Positions 7,955 to 16,868 of a stretch of 64,000 bases of DNA are shown piece by piece. Within the stretch, counting starts at the first letter, position 1; every line of letters starts with the position of its first letter. The stretch is from Streptomyces sp. LUP47B (GTDB taxonomy: Bacteria > Actinomycetota > Actinomycetes > Streptomycetales > Streptomycetaceae), in NCBI RefSeq assembly GCF_001746295.1, contig NZ_MJAH01000003.1:141922-205921 (forward strand). Direction: 5' to 3'. The notes beneath the pieces were generated by a model, which was not told the origin of the DNA, made no database searches, and worked only from the letters and a program-made list of their open reading frames with translations. The translations under genes were made by a program, and so were the position numbers.

Positions 7955-10747
7955 TCATGGCAGTGGCTGTTCGGCCCAGATGACCTTGCCCTCCGGGGTG
8001 TACCGGGTGCCCCAGCGGTCGCTGAGCTGGGCGACGAGGAACAGGCCGCGGCCGCCCTCGTCGGTCATCGCCGCGTACCGCAGATGCGGTGAGGTGCTGC
8101 TGCTGTCGAAGACCTCGCAGATCAGGGTGCGGTCGTGCAGCACGCGCACATGGATGGGGTCGCCGCCGTAGCGGATGGCGTTGGTGACCAGTTCGCTCAG
8201 GATCAGCTCCGTGGTGAAGGCGAGCTCGTCCAGGTCCCAGCGGGCGAGCTGCCGGGACACCGCCGCCCGGACGTCCGAGACGGCCGCCGGGTCGGCCGGG
8301 ACCTGCCACTCGGCGATCCGGTCGGCGGGGAGCGCCCGGGTGCGGGCCACGATCAGCGCGATGTCGTCGGTGGCGCGGGTCGGCGGCCGCGCGTCCAGCA
8401 CCGCCCGGCAGGTGTCCTCGGGCGAGGGGCCCGCCTGTTCCAAGGCTGTGCGGAGCAGTTCCAGGCCCACGTCGATGTCGCGCTCGCGGTCTTCCACCAG
8501 CCCGTCCGTGTAGAGCACCAGACGGCTGCCCTCGGCGAGTTCCAGGTCGGCCGTCTCGAACGGCAGGCCGCCGAGGCCGAGCGGAGGGCCGGCGGGCACG
8601 TCGGGGTATTCGACGCTGCCGTCGGGGTGGATGAGGGCGGGCGGCGGATGCCCGGCCCGGGCGATCGTGCACAGCCGTGAGACCGGGTCGTAGACGGCGT
8701 ACAGGCAGGTCGCGCCGGTGACGGGGGAGTTGCCGCTCTCCTCCGCCTCGTCCTGGTCGATCCGGGCGACCAACTCGTCGAGGAGGGCGAGCAGTTCGTC
8801 GGGGGGCAGGTCGAGCGCGGAGAAGTTGTGCACCGCCGTGCGCAGCCGCCCCATGGTGGCCGCGGCGTGCAGTCCGTGCCCCACGACGTCGCCGACCACG
8901 AGCGCGACCCGCGCACCGGACAGCGGCAGTACGTCGAACCAGTCGCCGCCCACCCCGGCCTGCGCCGGCAGGTACTTGTAGGCGATGTCCAGGGCGTCCT
9001 GCTCGGGCAGCCGGCGCGGCAGCAGACTGCGCTGGAGCGTCACCGCCATGGTGTGCTCACGGGTGTAGCGGCGGGCGTTGTCGATGGAGACCGCGGCCCG
9101 GGTGACGAGCTCCTCGGCGAGGGCGACCTCGTCTGCGTCGAAGGGCTGGGGCTTGTCCGAGCGCCAGAAGCTGACGGTGCCCAGGACGAGGTCGCCGACC
9201 CGCAGGGGGACGGCGATCAGCGAGTGGATGCCGTACTCGATGACCTGCGCGGAGCGCTCCAGGTCCTGCGCGCGCCACCCGGTGGCCTCGGCGAGACGAG
9301 GCTCCAGGACGGCCCGGCCGCTGCCGATGCCGCGGGCCTGGGGCGCGGAGTCGACCAGCGGGATCCGCTCGCCGACCTTGTACAGCGGGGCGTCCTCACG
9401 GATCCCGCTGAGCGCGGTGCGGCGCAGGGTGGTCGCCGCCTCCGGCTGGCCGCCGCTGAGCACCGCGTCGAACAGGTCGACGGTGGCGAAGTCCGCGAAC
9501 CGCGGCACGGAGAGCTCCGCCAGTTCCTCGGCGGTGCGGGTGACGTCCAGGCTCGTCCCGATGCCCACCGTGGCGTCGTACAGCATGTCGAGGCGCTCGC
9601 GGGCCGCCTCGGCGCGCCCGGACAGGGCGCGCAGCTCGGTCGAGTCGCGCAGGGTGGCGACGCTGCCCGGGGGGCCGCCCTGGATGTCGGTGGGCCGCTG
9701 GTTGACCGCGAGGAGCCGGTCCTTGACCCGGTGCACCTCGTCGGTGGCGACCCGCCCGGAGGCCAGCAGCCCGGCGGTGTCGGCCGGGAGGGCGAGGTCG
9801 AGGACGTGCCGGCCCTCGGCGTCGGCGGGCAGGTCGAGCAGCCGGTGGGCCTCGTCGTTGGCGAGCAGCAGCCGCCCCTCGCCGCCGACGATCAGCACGC
9901 CCTCCCGTACGGCGTGCAGGACCGCGTCGTGATGCTCGTACATGCGGGTCATCTCGTGCGGACCCAGACCGTGCGTCTGGCGCAGCAGCCGTCTGCTGAC
10001 CAGCGCGGTGCCGCCGGTGGCGAGGGCGAGTCCCACGGCGGCGGCCATCAGGAGCAGCGGCAGCTGCTGGTTCGCGGTGCCGCCCACCTTCGCCGTGGTG
10101 ATGCCGGCCGACACCAGGCCGACGACCTTCCCGTTGTCCGCCTTGACCGGGACGACGGCTTGCACGAGCGGTCCGATGGTTCCCGTGATGTCCTCGGTCA
10201 CGACCTTCCCGGCCAGAGCGGGGGCGATGTTCCCGACGAACTTCTTCCCGATGCGGTCCGGCTTGGGGTGCGTGTAGCGGATGCCGTCGGTGTTCATGAC
10301 GACGATGAAGTCCACGTCGGTCGCCCGGCGGGCCGCCTCGGCGCGCGGCTGGAGCACCGCCGACGGGTCGGGGGAGCTGAGTGCCTCCACGGTGCCCGGA
10401 GCGTTGGCGAAGGCCTCGGCCACGGCGACGGAACGGTTGCGGGCCTCGATGGTGCTGTCGTGCCGCACCTGGAGCACCAGAGCCACCACCGCGGCCACGA
10501 CCAGCAGCAGGACGATCACGACCTGCAGGACGAACACCTGTCCCGCCACACTGCGACCGCCGACCACCGCCCGCAGGGCTCCCGGCCGCCGTCGTGTCCG
10601 GGCTCCGTCACGCTCCACCCGCGTGGGCGAACTACCCCTCAGCGGGCCCTCGTGCTGTGTGTGAGCGGGGTCGGGCGTCTGGGGCGCGCGGGGGCCGCCG
10701 GGGCGACGGGCCGGCCCGCCCCCGGAACGGCCCGGGAGTCGGACCAT
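7955..10747 (-). CDS. Membrane-bound SpoIIE phosphatase with sCache, PAS, GAF and anti-sigma-type ATPase domains
   Basis: The 930-residue sensor carries, in order: a basic tail 1-68; a membrane helix 71-94; an extracytoplasmic CitA/DcuS-like sCache domain about 95-215 (FIVVMNTDGIRYTHP, GLVSAGI); a second helix about 226-249; a PAS domain about 262-370; a GAF domain about 395-560; a PP2C/SpoIIE domain about 575-790 with GGDWFDV and VGDVVGHG metal-site motifs; and an HATPase_c domain to the end (ELVTNAIRYGG, EGGRGLFLV). Such proteins control anti-sigma-factor antagonists by dephosphorylation and can also carry an RsbW-like kinase activity. The ATG at 10747 lacks a good ribosome site; the GTG at 10621 is an alternative that trims 42 residues. 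The phosphatase gene upstream is separated by repeats. Confidence 0.88.
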   Translation of the reverse strand: MVRLPGRSGGGPARRPGGPRAPQTPDPAHTQHEGPLRGSSPTRVERDGARTRRRPGALRAVVGGRSVAGQVFVLQVVIVLLLVVAAVVALVLQVRHDSTIEARNRSVAVAEAFANAPGTVEALSSPDPSAVLQPRAEAARRATDVDFIVVMNTDGIRYTHPKPDRIGKKFVGNIAPALAGKVVTEDITGTIGPLVQAVVPVKADNGKVVGLVSAGITTAKVGGTANQQLPLLLMAAAVGLALATGGTALVSRRLLRQTHGLGPHEMTRMYEHHDAVLHAVREGVLIVGGEGRLLLANDEAHRLLDLPADAEGRHVLDLALPADTAGLLASGRVATDEVHRVKDRLLAVNQRPTDIQGGPPGSVATLRDSTELRALSGRAEAARERLDMLYDATVGIGTSLDVTRTAEELAELSVPRFADFATVDLFDAVLSGGQPEAATTLRRTALSGIREDAPLYKVGERIPLVDSAPQARGIGSGRAVLEPRLAEATGWRAQDLERSAQVIEYGIHSLIAVPLRVGDLVLGTVSFWRSDKPQPFDADEVALAEELVTRAAVSIDNARRYTREHTMAVTLQRSLLPRRLPEQDALDIAYKYLPAQAGVGGDWFDVLPLSGARVALVVGDVVGHGLHAAATMGRLRTAVHNFSALDLPPDELLALLDELVARIDQDEAEESGNSPVTGATCLYAVYDPVSRLCTIARAGHPPPALIHPDGSVEYPDVPAGPPLGLGGLPFETADLELAEGSRLVLYTDGLVEDRERDIDVGLELLRTALEQAGPSPEDTCRAVLDARPPTRATDDIALIVARTRALPADRIAEWQVPADPAAVSDVRAAVSRQLARWDLDELAFTTELILSELVTNAIRYGGDPIHVRVLHDRTLICEVFDSSSTSPHLRYAAMTDEGGRGLFLVAQLSDRWGTRYTPEGKVIWAEQPLP

Positions 10748-10779
10748 GTGCCCATGTCTACACTGCCGCGCCCCGCGAG

Positions 10780-11409
10780 GCGAGGGGCGTCACATGGTGT
10801 GACAGAACAGCCACAGACCCTCCTCAGTGCGTCGCGGGCGGGGGTGCGGTGCGCCGGGTGGCGAGGAGGCGCGCGATGTCGTCCGGGTAGTCCTGGGTGG
10901 GGCGGGCGGGCGTTGCTGTCGCCTCCAGGGAGGCGGGGGGTCACGTGGTGTGAGGGGTGAGCGACGGTCTCGTCTCAGTGCGGCCCGGGTGGGGGTGCTG
11001 TGCGCTGGGTGGCGAGGAGGAGCGCGCTGTCGTTCGGGGGGTCCTGGGTGGGGCGGGCGGGCGTTGCTGTCGCGGCCGGGGAGGCGGGGGGCACGTGGTG
11101 TGAGGGGTGAGCGACGGTCTCTTCTCAGTGCGGCCCGGGTGGGGGTGCTGTGCGCCGGGTGGCGAGGAGGATCGCGCTGTCGTTGGGGCGTTCTGGGCGT
11201 GGCGGCGGTCGTTGCTGTCGCGTCCGGGGAGGCGGGGGGCACGTGGTGTGACGGGTCGGCGACGGTCTCTTCTCAGTGCGGGGCGGGCGGTGGTGCTGGG
11301 CGATGTCGTCCGGGCGGTTCTGGGTGTGGCGGCTGGTCCTTGCTGTCGCGTTGCTCCGGCGCAAGGAGGCGGGGGGCACGTGGTGTGACGGGTCGGCGAC
11401 GGACTCTTC
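10780..11409. repeat. Degenerate tandem copies of the 3' end of the adjacent SpoIIE gene
   Basis: Four imperfect units begin at about 10811, 10961, 11111 and 11259, with a partial unit before them. Most are 148-150 bp and the last is about 137 bp. Each resembles the last coding segment of the phosphatase gene that ends at 11410, including the stop: on the minus strand several units still spell variants of PDDIALLLATRRTAPPPGPH followed by a stop. One unit reads RPNDSAILLATRRTAPPPGPH. Other units carry frame-changing indels. The partial unit holds GTCACA-TGG-TGTGAC (10789-10803), 42 bp before the downstream SpoIIE start. I see no intact gene in this stretch. Confidence 0.8.
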
Positions 11410-14403
11410 TCAGTGCGGCCCGGGCGGGGGTGCCGTGCGCCGGGTGGCGAGCAGTAGGGCGATGTCGTCCGGGCGGTCCTGGGCGTGGCGAGCGGTCGCC
11501 GTGAGCCGGTCCGCCACACCTGCCAGGGACCGCCCGCCCGGCCGGGCCGCCGGAGCTCCGGCCTTCGAGAGGGCCACCCGCAGCGCCGTGATCCCCTCGT
11601 CGATGTCGGTGCCGGGCCGTTCGACCAGCCCGTCCGTGTAGAGCGCCAGGATCGCGTCGGGCTCCATCCGGAGCTCGGTCACCGGATAGCGGGCCCTCGG
11701 GGCCACGCCGAGGACGACCCCGCCGGGCAGGTCCAGGACCCGGGTGCGGCCGTCGGGGCTGCGCAGCAGGGGCGGGGGATGGCCGGCGCGGGCGGCCCTG
11801 GCCAGCCCGGTGGCGGGGTCGAGCCGGATGTAGCAGCAGCTGGCGAACAGGCCGGGATCGAGGTCGATCAGGAGGTGGTTGGTGCTGCTCAGGACCTCGT
11901 CCGGCGGGCGGTCGCCGAGCGCGAACGCCCTGACCGCGCTGCGCAGTTGGCCCATGGTGGCCGCGGCCTGCACGCCGTGCCCCTGCACGTCCCCGATGAC
12001 CAGGGCCAGGCCGTCACCGGACTCGACGACGTCGTACCAGTCCCCGCCGACCTCCATCCCCGCGGTACCCGGCAGATAGCGTCCGGCGGTCTCCAGTTGC
12101 GGATGTGCCGAGAGGCGGCGGGGGAGGAGCGCCTGCTGCAGGCCTCGGGCGAGCGCGGCCTCCGACTCGTAGCGCTGTGCCTTCTCCATGGCGTGGGCGA
12201 TGAGTCCGGCCAGCGCGGTGAGCACCGTGCGCTCCTCGGTGCTGAAGCCGCGCGGCCGGTCGAAACCGAGGATGCACGAGCCGACCGCCCGCCCGGAGGC
12301 GATCAGCGGCAGGAAGGCCCGGGCACCCTCGGTCGCGTCCAGGGCGATACCGGGGTAGGCGGCCGTCAGCTGCTCCATCGAGTCGAAGAACAGCGGACGA
12401 CCGGTGGTGAGGGTCTCCACGCCGGGCAGGTGGGTGCCCAGGTCAACCCCGTCGAAGGGCGCGAGGAAGCCCTTGGGGAAGCCGGTCTCCCATTCCAGGT
12501 AGAGGTGCCGTTCCTGGAGGAGGTAGATCGCGAGCCGACGGCCGCCGAACGCGGGCAGCAGCTCCCGCATCACGACGGCGGACACCTGCCGGGCGGTGAC
12601 CGCCTCGGTCAGGGCGATGGCCAGCGCGATCGGACGGTACAGCGGCGCGAGCGCGCTCATGCCCGTCTCGGACAACTCGGCGTTCTCCCGCCCCTCGGGG
12701 CTGTCCTCCACCCGGCTCGCGGGACGGACCGTGCAGGTCAGCCGGTCCGGACCGGGATGCACGGACAGCGCGAGCCAGTCGCCTTCGTACGGCTGCTGCG
12801 CGGACTCGGCGTCCTGGGGCGACGGCGGCCCGGTGTCCCGCTCGGACCGCGGTGATCCGGCGTCCTGGGCGGACAGCGCGGACCCGGCGCCCTGGTCCGA
12901 CGGCGGTGGCCCGGCGTCCCGAGCTGACGGTGGTGACGCGGTGTCTCGAGCCGACCGCGGTGACCCGGCGTCCTGAGTGGACAGCGGTGACCCGCTGTTC
13001 CGTGAGGACGGCGGTGGCCCGGTGTCCCGGGCGGACTGTGGTGGCCAGGCGTCCCGAGCGAACAGCGGTGATCCGGCGTCCTGGGCGGAGCGCGGTGGTC
13101 CGGTGTCCCGGGCGGACAGTGACCCGGCGTCCCGGCTCGACGGCGGTGGCCCCGCGTCCGGAGCGGACGGTGGCGACCCAGTGTCCTGGACGGACGGCGG
13201 TGGCCCGGCGTCCCGAACCGACGGTGGCGACCCGGCGTCCCGAGCCGACCGTGGTGACCCGGTGTCCTGAGCAGTCGGCCGTGTCTCGGAGCCCTGTGCG
13301 GACGGGCGTACGAGATGGAAGTGGACCGGGTCCGGGGTGAGCAGTGCCGCCCGCAGGTGGTCCTCGAAGTCGGGGCGGGCCAGCCAGGGCACGGCCTCCC
13401 ACAGGTCGCGGCCGACCAGTTCGGCGCGGGGACGGCCGAGGAGCTGGGCGGCGCGCGGATTGGCGTAGACGACCAGGCCCAGCCGGTCCACGCAGAACAC
13501 GCCGTCGGGCAGCAGGTCGGCCGCCGAGTCCGCCGTGGGGCCGGGACCCGGGGCCACGACGACGCCCCGGACCGCGGGGTCGGCGGGCGGCTCGTAGGCG
13601 TTCCACAGATCCAGCAGGCGCAGGGCACCGTCCTCGTCCCGCAGATAGAGGGGCAGAGCGGGAGGGCGTCCGACGGCGGTGTCCCGCAGGGTGGCCAGAA
13701 TGCGATGCGCGTCGCTGGGGGCCACGGCCTCGGCGAACGCCTCGACGGTGCCAGGGAACTCACTGGGCGGCACGCCCAGCAGGGTGTGCAGGTCCTCGTC
13801 CAGGGTGATGTCGGCCGTCTCGGGGTCCCAGGCGAAACGCCCGGCGCGTCCCAAGGACGTGGAGGCGGTCGGCGGCCGCAGACAGACGGGCTCGCCGTCC
13901 CAGGCGACCTGGTCCGGGTTCGCGTCCTCCAGGCCCCGCAGCGCCGCGCCCAGTTCCTGGGCGAGGCGCACCACACGGTCGTACTCGGACAGCACCTCGG
14001 CGGCGTCGCTGACGGCCGGGCGCAGCACGGTCAGCACACCGTAGGTCGTGGAACCGCCGACGACGGGCACATAGAGCGAGCCGAACTGGAACGGCAGTCC
14101 CGCGGCGAACTGCGGGTAGCGGCGCATGGTCTCGGTGGCGTTCGGCAGGACCACCTGGACCCCGAGCCGGTAGGCGTCGGCGACGGGGAAGGGGCGGTCG
14201 GAGTGCAGCCGCCACCAGGGACGGAACAGCGGTCCGGGCAGCCCCGACAGGACGGCGAGCCGCAGCAGTCCGGGCGTGCGGGAGCGCAGATAGACCCCTC
14301 CGGCGTGGCCGCCGGCCGCACTGACCGCCTCCGTCGAAGCGTCGATCAGCAGCGCCGTCAACCGCCCGGCCGTCGGGTCTGCGTCCTCGACGCTCCCAGT
14401 CAT
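11410..14403 (-). CDS. Soluble SpoIIE-type PP2C phosphatase with GAF/PAS domains and a nonapeptide-repeat linker
   Basis: The start is set at the ATG at 14403, because GAGGTAGGG precedes it at good spacing; an ATG 63 bp upstream has no such site. The 997-residue product has an N-terminal GAF-like domain (about 10-150), a fold-like stretch (about 170-270) and a PAS domain (about 285-360, DGVFCVDRLGLVVYANPRA). A repeat linker spans about 372-532. A second GAF domain (about 570-740) and a C-terminal SpoIIE phosphatase domain (about 760-975) with GGDWYDV and IGDVQGHGVQAAA metal-site motifs follow. There is no membrane helix and no HATPase domain. It likely dephosphorylates an anti-anti-sigma factor in response to ligand binding by GAF/PAS. 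Its C-terminal tail is the source of the downstream repeats. Confidence 0.87.
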   Translation of the reverse strand: MTGSVEDADPTAGRLTALLIDASTEAVSAAGGHAGGVYLRSRTPGLLRLAVLSGLPGPLFRPWWRLHSDRPFPVADAYRLGVQVVLPNATETMRRYPQFAAGLPFQFGSLYVPVVGGSTTYGVLTVLRPAVSDAAEVLSEYDRVVRLAQELGAALRGLEDANPDQVAWDGEPVCLRPPTASTSLGRAGRFAWDPETADITLDEDLHTLLGVPPSEFPGTVEAFAEAVAPSDAHRILATLRDTAVGRPPALPLYLRDEDGALRLLDLWNAYEPPADPAVRGVVVAPGPGPTADSAADLLPDGVFCVDRLGLVVYANPRAAQLLGRPRAELVGRDLWEAVPWLARPDFEDHLRAALLTPDPVHFHLVRPSAQGSETRPTAQDTGSPRSARDAGSPPSVRDAGPPPSVQDTGSPPSAPDAGPPPSSRDAGSLSARDTGPPRSAQDAGSPLFARDAWPPQSARDTGPPPSSRNSGSPLSTQDAGSPRSARDTASPPSARDAGPPPSDQGAGSALSAQDAGSPRSERDTGPPSPQDAESAQQPYEGDWLALSVHPGPDRLTCTVRPASRVEDSPEGRENAELSETGMSALAPLYRPIALAIALTEAVTARQVSAVVMRELLPAFGGRRLAIYLLQERHLYLEWETGFPKGFLAPFDGVDLGTHLPGVETLTTGRPLFFDSMEQLTAAYPGIALDATEGARAFLPLIASGRAVGSCILGFDRPRGFSTEERTVLTALAGLIAHAMEKAQRYESEAALARGLQQALLPRRLSAHPQLETAGRYLPGTAGMEVGGDWYDVVESGDGLALVIGDVQGHGVQAAATMGQLRSAVRAFALGDRPPDEVLSSTNHLLIDLDPGLFASCCYIRLDPATGLARAARAGHPPPLLRSPDGRTRVLDLPGGVVLGVAPRARYPVTELRMEPDAILALYTDGLVERPGTDIDEGITALRVALSKAGAPAARPGGRSLAGVADRLTATARHAQDRPDDIALLLATRRTAPPPGPH
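12808..13287 (-). repeat. In-frame 27-bp minisatellite coding a nonapeptide repeat
   Basis: About 17-18 units of a 27-bp repeat encode variants of G-S/P-P-P-S-A/V-R/Q-D-A/T between the PAS and second GAF domains. Two units are one residue short. The period is a multiple of three, so the frame stays open and no stop appears on the other strand. The result is a Pro/Ser/Asp/Arg-rich, probably unstructured linker of about 160 residues. Copy number probably varies between strains. Confidence 0.85.
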
Positions 14404-14592
14404 CGGCCCTACCTCGTCCGTGCGCCGTCCCGCGGGCGACACAGCAAGAATGCGCCACAAGGACACCGGCCCGCACCCGGGCGGCCCATATGTACACCTC
14501 GCTCACCCTGCTGGACAACCACAGAACGACCTCTTAGGCTGAATATCCAGATGTCGAAATTCTGTCTATTCATGTTCGAGGGCGGAGCGCCG

Positions 14593-15234
14593 GTGGTGAA
14601 AGACGTCGTCGACGGTGCGGACGAGCACCTCATCGGTGAGGCCGAGAAGATCGCCGTCGCGCTCGGCCGGATGTTTCCGGGGCTGTGCGAGGTGGTGCTG
14701 CACGATCTGCGGGATCCGCGCCATGCGATCCGGACGATCGAGAACAACCTCTCCGGCCGTCGGGTCGGGGACTCCGCGACCGAGCTGGGACTGGCGCGCA
14801 TCGCCGACCCCGAGTACCCGAGTGTCCTGCAGAACTATCCGAACCGGTTCCCCGACGGTCGCCCCGTGAAGAGCACGTCCATCGGTCTCAAGAACGCCGC
14901 GGGTGAGTACATCGCGGCCCTGTGCCTGAATCTGGACGTCTCCGTGCTGTCGCCGGTCACGCTCGCCCTGTCCAACCTGGTCGCCACGGAGACCGAGCAC
15001 CGCGAGCAGCCTCTGGAGACCCTGCGGGACCGCAACACCCGCGAACTGCGGCAGACGGTGGAGGAGTTGGCCGCGGAGCGCGCCGCCACGCCCCGGTCGC
15101 TGAGCAGACAGGACAAGAAGGCACTCGTACGGCAGCTGTACCAGGACGGGTACTTCGACTCGCGGGACGCCGCGCAGACCATCGCGGATCTGCTCGGGGT
15201 GTCCCGGGCGACCGTCTACAACTACAGCAAGTGA
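14593..15234 (+). CDS. YheO/DauR-type transcriptional regulator (PAS-like domain plus HTH)
   Basis: This is a 213-residue regulator. The N-terminal YheO-like PAS domain (about 1-125) carries the hallmark GLCEVVLHDLRDP and a later SIGLKNAAGEYIAALCLN segment. The C-terminal helix-turn-helix of the HTH_22 class ends in IADLLGVSRATVYNYSK. DauR, the D-arginine utilisation repressor of Pseudomonas, has this architecture. GTG at 14593 is favoured because GGAG lies 5 bp before it; in-frame ATGs at 14551 and 14572 lack ribosome sites but cannot be excluded. The D-amino-acid enzyme gene follows closely, so control of D-amino-acid breakdown is a reasonable inference. Confidence 0.85.
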   Translation: MVKDVVDGADEHLIGEAEKIAVALGRMFPGLCEVVLHDLRDPRHAIRTIENNLSGRRVGDSATELGLARIADPEYPSVLQNYPNRFPDGRPVKSTSIGLKNAAGEYIAALCLNLDVSVLSPVTLALSNLVATETEHREQPLETLRDRNTRELRQTVEELAAERAATPRSLSRQDKKALVRQLYQDGYFDSRDAAQTIADLLGVSRATVYNYSK

Positions 15235-15245
15235 AGGACGCCCAC

Positions 15246-15287
15246 ATGACCGCCGCCGAACCGAACCCGTCGACGAGGACCCTGTGA
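15246..15287 (+). CDS. Possible 13-residue leader ORF between regulator and D-amino-acid enzyme
   Basis: ATG at 15246 has a good ribosome site (GAAGGA, 8 bp upstream) and opens a 13-codon frame, MTAAEPNPSTRTL, ending in a TGA that overlaps the GTG start of the next gene. The next gene has a weaker ribosome site of its own. The arrangement suggests translational coupling through a tiny ORF. Alternatively the real N-terminus was lost to a frameshift. Conservation is unknown. Confidence 0.35.
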   Translation: MTAAEPNPSTRTL

Positions 15288-16480
15288 GCCCCGTGAGTCC
15301 TGAGGGCCACGTGAGGACCCCCGCGAGCGCCACCACGCCCACTCTGTCCGACCCCGACACTCCGTTCGCCGTCGTCGACGTCCACAAGGCCAGGCGCAAC
15401 GTGGAACGGCTGGCGGCCAGGGCCGACCGGCTCGGTGTGGGCCTGCGGCCCCATGTGAAGACGGCCAAGAGCCTCGATGTCGCCGCCCTCCTCCACGAAG
15501 GCGACAGCCCCTGCCCGGTCACCGTGTCCACCCTGGCGGAGGCGGAGGCGTTCGCCGACGGCGGTTACACCGACATCACCTACGCCGTCGGCATCGACCC
15601 CCACAAACTCCCGCGTGTCGTGGCCCTGTTGCGACGCGGTGTCACCCTGCGCGTCCTGCTGGACAGCGCGGAGCAGGCGGAGTTCGTCGCCGAGGCCTCG
15701 CGCCGGGCCGGACTTGTCGTCCCCGCCCAGATCGAGATCGACTGCGACGGCCACCGCGGCGGCCTTCGGCCCGATGCTCCCGGGCTCCCCGAGATCGGCC
15801 GCATTCTGCACGAAGCGGGCTGCCTGGACGGGGTGTTGACCCACGCCGGCGAGTCCTACTTCGCCCGTACGGCCGAGGAACAGCGCCTGGCCGCGAGGAA
15901 CGAACGCGACAGTGCCGTCGCCGCGGCCGAGCGGTTGCGCGCGGCGGGCCTGCCCGTGTCCGCCGTCAGCGTCGGTTCGACCCCCACCGCCCATGCCGCC
16001 GAGGACCTCACCGGCGTCACCGAACTGCGGGCGGGCAACTATGTGTTCTTCGACCTGGTGATGGCCGGCCTCGGTGTCTGCCGCATCGAGGACCTCGCCC
16101 TGTCGGTCGTCGTCACCGTCATCGGTCACCGCCCCGAGTTCGGGTGGATCCTCACCGACGGCGGCTGGATGGCCATGTCCCGCGACCGCGGCACCGCCGC
16201 CCAGGCGCAGGACCAGGGGTACGGTCTGGTCACCGACCTCGACGGGAACCTCGTCCAGGACCTGGTCATGACGGCCGCCAGCCAGGAACACGGCACCCTC
16301 ACCGTCCGCGACGGCACCCACCTGCCCGATCTGCCCATCGGCACCCGTCTGCGCATCCTGCCCAACCACGCCTGCGCCACAGCGGCCCAACACCACGGCT
16401 ACCACGTCGTCAACGGGTCGCGGCCGACGGCGGGTGCGCCGGTCGTCCAGGCCTTCTGGGGCCGTGTCAGCGGGTGGTGA
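15284..16480 (+). CDS. D-serine dehydratase/D-threonine aldolase-like PLP enzyme (alanine-racemase-fold)
   Basis: The 398-residue product has an alanine-racemase-type N-terminal barrel with the PLP-lysine motif RPHVKTAK (Lys59 likely) after a DTPFAVVD opening. The C-terminal D-serine-dehydratase-like domain carries the metal-site motif PNHACA (His362, Cys364). Family members cleave or deaminate D-serine, D-threonine or 3-hydroxyaspartate using PLP and a divalent metal. It lies 50 bp behind the DauR-like regulator on the same strand, suggesting one transcript for D-amino-acid catabolism. The first about 20 residues are low-complexity and may be mis-started. Choosing among the family's substrates is not possible from sequence. 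Confidence 0.85.
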   Translation: MSPVSPEGHVRTPASATTPTLSDPDTPFAVVDVHKARRNVERLAARADRLGVGLRPHVKTAKSLDVAALLHEGDSPCPVTVSTLAEAEAFADGGYTDITYAVGIDPHKLPRVVALLRRGVTLRVLLDSAEQAEFVAEASRRAGLVVPAQIEIDCDGHRGGLRPDAPGLPEIGRILHEAGCLDGVLTHAGESYFARTAEEQRLAARNERDSAVAAAERLRAAGLPVSAVSVGSTPTAHAAEDLTGVTELRAGNYVFFDLVMAGLGVCRIEDLALSVVVTVIGHRPEFGWILTDGGWMAMSRDRGTAAQAQDQGYGLVTDLDGNLVQDLVMTAASQEHGTLTVRDGTHLPDLPIGTRLRILPNHACATAAQHHGYHVVNGSRPTAGAPVVQAFWGRVSGW

Positions 16481-16868
16481 TCCGCCGGCAGGCCGAGGTG
16501 GCGGAGCGCGCCGCGCCCGTCGCCGCCGCCATCTCCGTCAATTGCGGGGATCTCGCAAGGTATTTGGGGAAGCGATCGGCCAAAGCTGCCTGCGACGAGG
16601 GCGGTTGGAGTCAGCGGGTGCGCCGGCCCGGCGGCCACCCTGGCCTTTCGTCCAGCGTGCCCGCCATGGCGACACGCCGAGGGCGGTAATCGGACTTGCT
16701 CCGATGCGCAGGCGTAAAGTGCGGCGTGGGTGGGGAATCACCCTTGTGTAGATTGAGGCTTGTGGTATTGGAGAGGCCGTTTAAGGGGTAACTACCACCA
16801 CGCGCGGGTGTTCAATCGTGGTGATGATCATGATGTGATCAGGGGGCACCTGGGGCTACGTTGCCGCT
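16481..16868. other. Intergenic stretch with two short palindromes
   Basis: No supportable gene occurs here. ATCGGA-CTTGC-TCCGAT (16689-16705) is a perfect inverted repeat in an operator-like size range. About 45 bp before the acyl-CoA oxidase start, two TGATCA hexamers are separated by five bases. Either could bind a regulator of the downstream gene. A terminator for the upstream gene is not obvious. Confidence 0.4.

Noticed and set aside
10790..11242. Minus-strand 150-codon Pro/Arg-rich frame in the repeats
   Set aside because: It is in a different frame from the phosphatase tail copies and carries no ribosome site.
12852..13340. Plus-strand repetitive open frame (Arg/Pro/Thr-rich) over the minisatellite
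   Set aside because: The period of 27 bp keeps every frame free of stops. The minus-strand frame belongs to a protein with clear flanking domains.
13315..14592. Upstream in-frame extension of the DauR-like regulator
   Set aside because: It runs antisense through the phosphatase gene and has no family match. A GGAG-supported GTG at 14593 explains the real start.
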